Below are positions 5,147 to 7,012 of a stretch of DNA of 7,012 bases, piece after piece. This stretch comes from an uncultured Paracoccaceae bacterium. Lineage in GTDB: Bacteria; Pseudomonadota; Alphaproteobacteria; Rhodobacterales; Rhodobacteraceae. Location: positions 1-7,012 of the forward strand of contig CAKZNY010000387.1 in assembly GCA_937132145.1 (NCBI GenBank), written 5' to 3'. The first letter of the stretch is position 1, and the number at the start of each line of letters is the position of its first letter. The position numbers and the translations under genes were made by a program. The notes beneath the pieces are model-generated. The model did not search any database. It saw nothing but the letters and a program-made list of their open reading frames with translations, and was not told the origin of the DNA.

Positions 5147-6556
5147 TCAATCACGATCCAAGCCTTTGATATTTCCGCCTATTTGAGGCATTTTCGTCTT
5201 TTGCCCCGTCGCGATATTCAGCGACTTCAGTTTCCGGTGCAATGCGGAGCGTTCCATGCCCACAAACTGTGCCGTTTTCGAGATATTCCCGCCAAAACGA
5301 TCGATCTGCGAGATCAGATACTCCCGTTCGAACATTTCACGGGCCTCGCGCAACGAATATCCGGCAAAACTGGCCCCAAACGACAGTTGTTCGCTGGCGT
5401 TCACCTCTGCTCCGCCAGGTAATTCGGAAACTTGAATCGCACCTTTTTCAGGACCAAGAATAAGCACGCGTTCGATTGTGTTGCGCAGCTGCCTAATATT
5501 CCCCGGCCATGTCATAACTTCAAGGCGCGCCAACGCCTCGCCCGACATTTCGCGTATGGGCAGGCCTTGCAATGTGTTCAAATCCTTAATGAAATAGGTA
5601 CACAGTTCCGGAATATCCGCGCGCCGCGATTCCAGCTCCGGCACCTCGATGGGTACCACATTGAGGCGATGATACAGTTCCTCGCGGAATTTACCCTGTC
5701 TGATTTCGGCAAGCAAATTGCGGTTCGTCGCAGAAATCACCCGCACATCGACGCGCACAACATCCTGCCCGCCAACCCGTTTGAAGTTCTGCTCCACCAG
5801 CACCCGCAAGATTTTGGACTGCGTGACATAGGGCATATCTGCCACTTCGTCGAAAAACAGAATGCCCCCGTGCGCGCGCTCGAACAATCCGGGTTCGTAA
5901 CCACGCTCCACGGATTCCCGCCCAAACAGAACTTCCTCCATCATATCAGGCGCGATCGAGGCCGAGTTCACTGTGATAAACGGTGCATTTGCACGCGGGC
6001 TGCTAGAATGGATGAACCGCGCAGCGATCTCTTTGCCAGCCCCCGACGGTCCCGTTAGCAGAACCCGGGAGTTTGCCTGTGCAACCTTTTTCAGTTGCGT
6101 TTTCAGCGCCTTAAAGGCCGTACTATCACCAATCATATCGACAGCTTGCGAGCTTTCACTGCGCAGCGCCGAATTTTCAGACCGCAGGCGCGAGGCCTCC
6201 AATGCACGTGAGACAACCACCATTAACTGGTCGATATTAAACGGTTTTTCGATAAAATCATACGCGCCCTGCTTGATTGCCGCGACAGCGATCTCGACGT
6301 TACCATGGCCCGAGATGATCACCACCGGAATGTCAGGGTTATCACGGTGGATGGATTTCAGAATATCGATCCCGTCCAGCTTGCTGCCCTTCAGCCAGAT
6401 ATCCAGAATGACCAGCGCAGGCGGGTTGGCGTTAATCTCGCCAAACGCGGAATCGGAATCCCAGGCGATGCGCGCGCTATGCCCCTCGTCCTCCAGAATA
6501 TCGGCGACGAGTTCGCGGATGTCTTTTTCATCATCGACAACAAGTATATCACTCAT
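5147..6556 (-). CDS. ntrX: NtrX, two-component response regulator (receiver, AAA+, Fis-type HTH)
   Basis: NtrX is the partner of the sensor kinase NtrY and is linked in alphaproteobacteria to nitrogen metabolism, redox response and envelope or cell-cycle control. The 469-aa product has a receiver domain (1-120) with acidic pocket D8-D9, phospho-acceptor D52 (VILDIW), S82 and K104. A central AAA+ domain (about 140-375) carries Walker A GPSGAGKE (169-176), Walker B ILFFDE (232-237), sensor I ATNRN, the arginine-finger region REELYHRLN and sensor II WPGNIRQLRN (350-359). A Fis-type helix-turn-helix spans about 424-446 (NISKTAQFVGMERSALHRKL). The odd point is the L1 loop: after LFG (210-212) the sequence is RESVERGYEP, with no GAFTGA and about four residues fewer than in NtrC. 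Sigma-54 activation is therefore unlikely. The ATG overlaps the ntrY stop (ATGA) and has a good AAAGGAA Shine-Dalgarno. Identity as NtrX instead of NtrC rests on the following ntrY gene order and this loop. Confidence 0.93.
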   Translation of the reverse strand: MSDILVVDDEKDIRELVADILEDEGHSARIAWDSDSAFGEINANPPALVILDIWLKGSKLDGIDILKSIHRDNPDIPVVIISGHGNVEIAVAAIKQGAYDFIEKPFNIDQLMVVVSRALEASRLRSENSALRSESSQAVDMIGDSTAFKALKTQLKKVAQANSRVLLTGPSGAGKEIAARFIHSSSPRANAPFITVNSASIAPDMMEEVLFGRESVERGYEPGLFERAHGGILFFDEVADMPYVTQSKILRVLVEQNFKRVGGQDVVRVDVRVISATNRNLLAEIRQGKFREELYHRLNVVPIEVPELESRRADIPELCTYFIKDLNTLQGLPIREMSGEALARLEVMTWPGNIRQLRNTIERVLILGPEKGAIQVSELPGGAEVNASEQLSFGASFAGYSLREAREMFEREYLISQIDRFGGNISKTAQFVGMERSALHRKLKSLNIATGQKTKMPQIGGNIKGLDRD

Positions 6557-7012
6557 GATCCATTCCTTTGGTCTTCCGTATTGATAGTTGGCAGCGTCAT
6601 TTTTGCTTCGGCGCCATGATGTTTATTGCCTTCAAAAACAGGGGCATCCAGCAATTCCAGCCGCCCGTCGTGTTCATCTACGATCTTCTTGACGATAGAC
6701 AAACCAAGCCCCGTACCGGAATCCCGATACGTCACATAAGGCTCGAACAGGCGTGCGCGTTGCGCCGGGAACCCGACGCCGTTGTCCTGTATCTTGATTG
6801 TAATCGCGTCATCTTCAGCCCGCACAATTATCCGAACCTGCCCTGAAAACCCGTCCCCAGCCGCCTGTTTTGCGGTCACGGCCTCGCGGGCGTTTTTCAC
6901 AAGGTTTGTAAAGGCTTGCGAGATCAACGTCTCGTCCAACATAAGTTTTGGCAATTTGTCCGGTGCATCCAGGCTTACCGAAATATCGGGATCAGCCTCG
7001 TTTTGCAGCAAA
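6553..7012 (-). CDS. ntrY: NtrY, sensor histidine kinase (C-terminal ATPase domain only, cut by right edge)
   Basis: NtrY is a membrane sensor kinase that phosphorylates NtrX. Only about 152 C-terminal residues are in the window; the reading frame is open to the right edge, and the transmembrane, HAMP, PAS and His-phosphorylation regions lie outside it. What is present is the GHKL/HATPase_c domain: N box FTNLVKNAREAV, G1 box IQDNGVGFP, F box LFEPYVTYRD and G2 box GTGLGLSIVKKI, all with their key residues. The final residues, NTEDQRNGS, form a short tail. YVTYRDSGTGLG closely follows the NtrB/NtrY-type F-G2 pattern. The TGA stop overlaps the ntrX ATG by four bases, so the kinase and regulator are translationally coupled. 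The name NtrY, as opposed to NtrB, is chosen because of the downstream NtrX-type regulator and the trkA-hfq neighbourhood. Confidence 0.9.
   Translation of the reverse strand, partial: LLQNEADPDISVSLDAPDKLPKLMLDETLISQAFTNLVKNAREAVTAKQAAGDGFSGQVRIIVRAEDDAITIKIQDNGVGFPAQRARLFEPYVTYRDSGTGLGLSIVKKIVDEHDGRLELLDAPVFEGNKHHGAEAKMTLPTINTEDQRNGS
6563..6569 (-). promoter_or_regulatory. ntrX ribosome binding site inside the end of ntrY
   Basis: On the coding strand AAAGGAA ends six bases before the ntrX ATG and lies within the last codons of ntrY. This strong purine-rich site supports the ATG at 6556-6554 as the start and allows ntrX to be translated in addition to simple coupling from the ATGA overlap. 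Confidence 0.7.

Noticed and set aside
5432..6584. Two open frames of about 205 codons on the plus strand opposite ntrX
   Set aside because: Both overlap a complete ntrX with all expected motifs, and neither has a recognisable domain or initiation signal.

Overview
The window looks like a conserved core-chromosome segment from an alphaproteobacterium, most likely a Rhodobacterales (Roseobacter-type) species of moderate GC. The evidence is the gene order ntrY-ntrX-trkA-trkH-hfq-hflX, the alphaproteobacterial style of the proteins (a short-tailed 79-aa Hfq and an NtrX whose AAA+ domain lacks GAFTGA) and the moderate GC. The order assignment is inference from gene content and not a database match. 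All seven genes lie on the minus strand, so transcription runs from the right edge to the left edge.

Right to left: 7012-6553 is the 3' end of ntrY, a sensor histidine kinase reduced here to its ATPase domain. It overlaps ntrX (6556-5147), the response regulator, by four bases (ATGA). After a 54-base gap comes trkA (5092-3716), the NAD-binding gating subunit of the Trk potassium system. It overlaps trkH (3716-2211), the channel subunit, by one base (TGATG). A 135-base gap (2210-2076) is the most structured non-coding stretch in the window. It holds two small hairpins, an 11-base-spaced direct repeat, a possible -10 box, a perfect (A-R-N)5 tract and a third hairpin just before the hfq ribosome binding site. 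Then hfq (2075-1836) and hflX (1829-570) sit six bases apart in the same frame. A 102-base, very AT-rich gap (569-468) precedes miaA (467 to beyond position 1), which is cut by the left edge.

Functionally, NtrY/NtrX is a phosphorelay associated with nitrogen and redox control. TrkA/TrkH take up K+. Hfq is the RNA chaperone for small RNAs, HflX is a GTPase that splits stalled ribosomes, and MiaA makes the i6A37 tRNA modification. The tight overlaps suggest that ntrYX and trkAH are each translationally coupled. hfq-hflX may be read both from an upstream transcript and from its own promoter in the 135-base gap.

I see no mobile element, CRISPR array, tRNA, rRNA, phage or defence gene, frameshift or broken gene. 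The window is mostly ordinary. The points most worth a second look are the GAFTGA-less NtrX, the putative Hfq-binding leader of hfq, and the position of miaA after hflX instead of before hfq.
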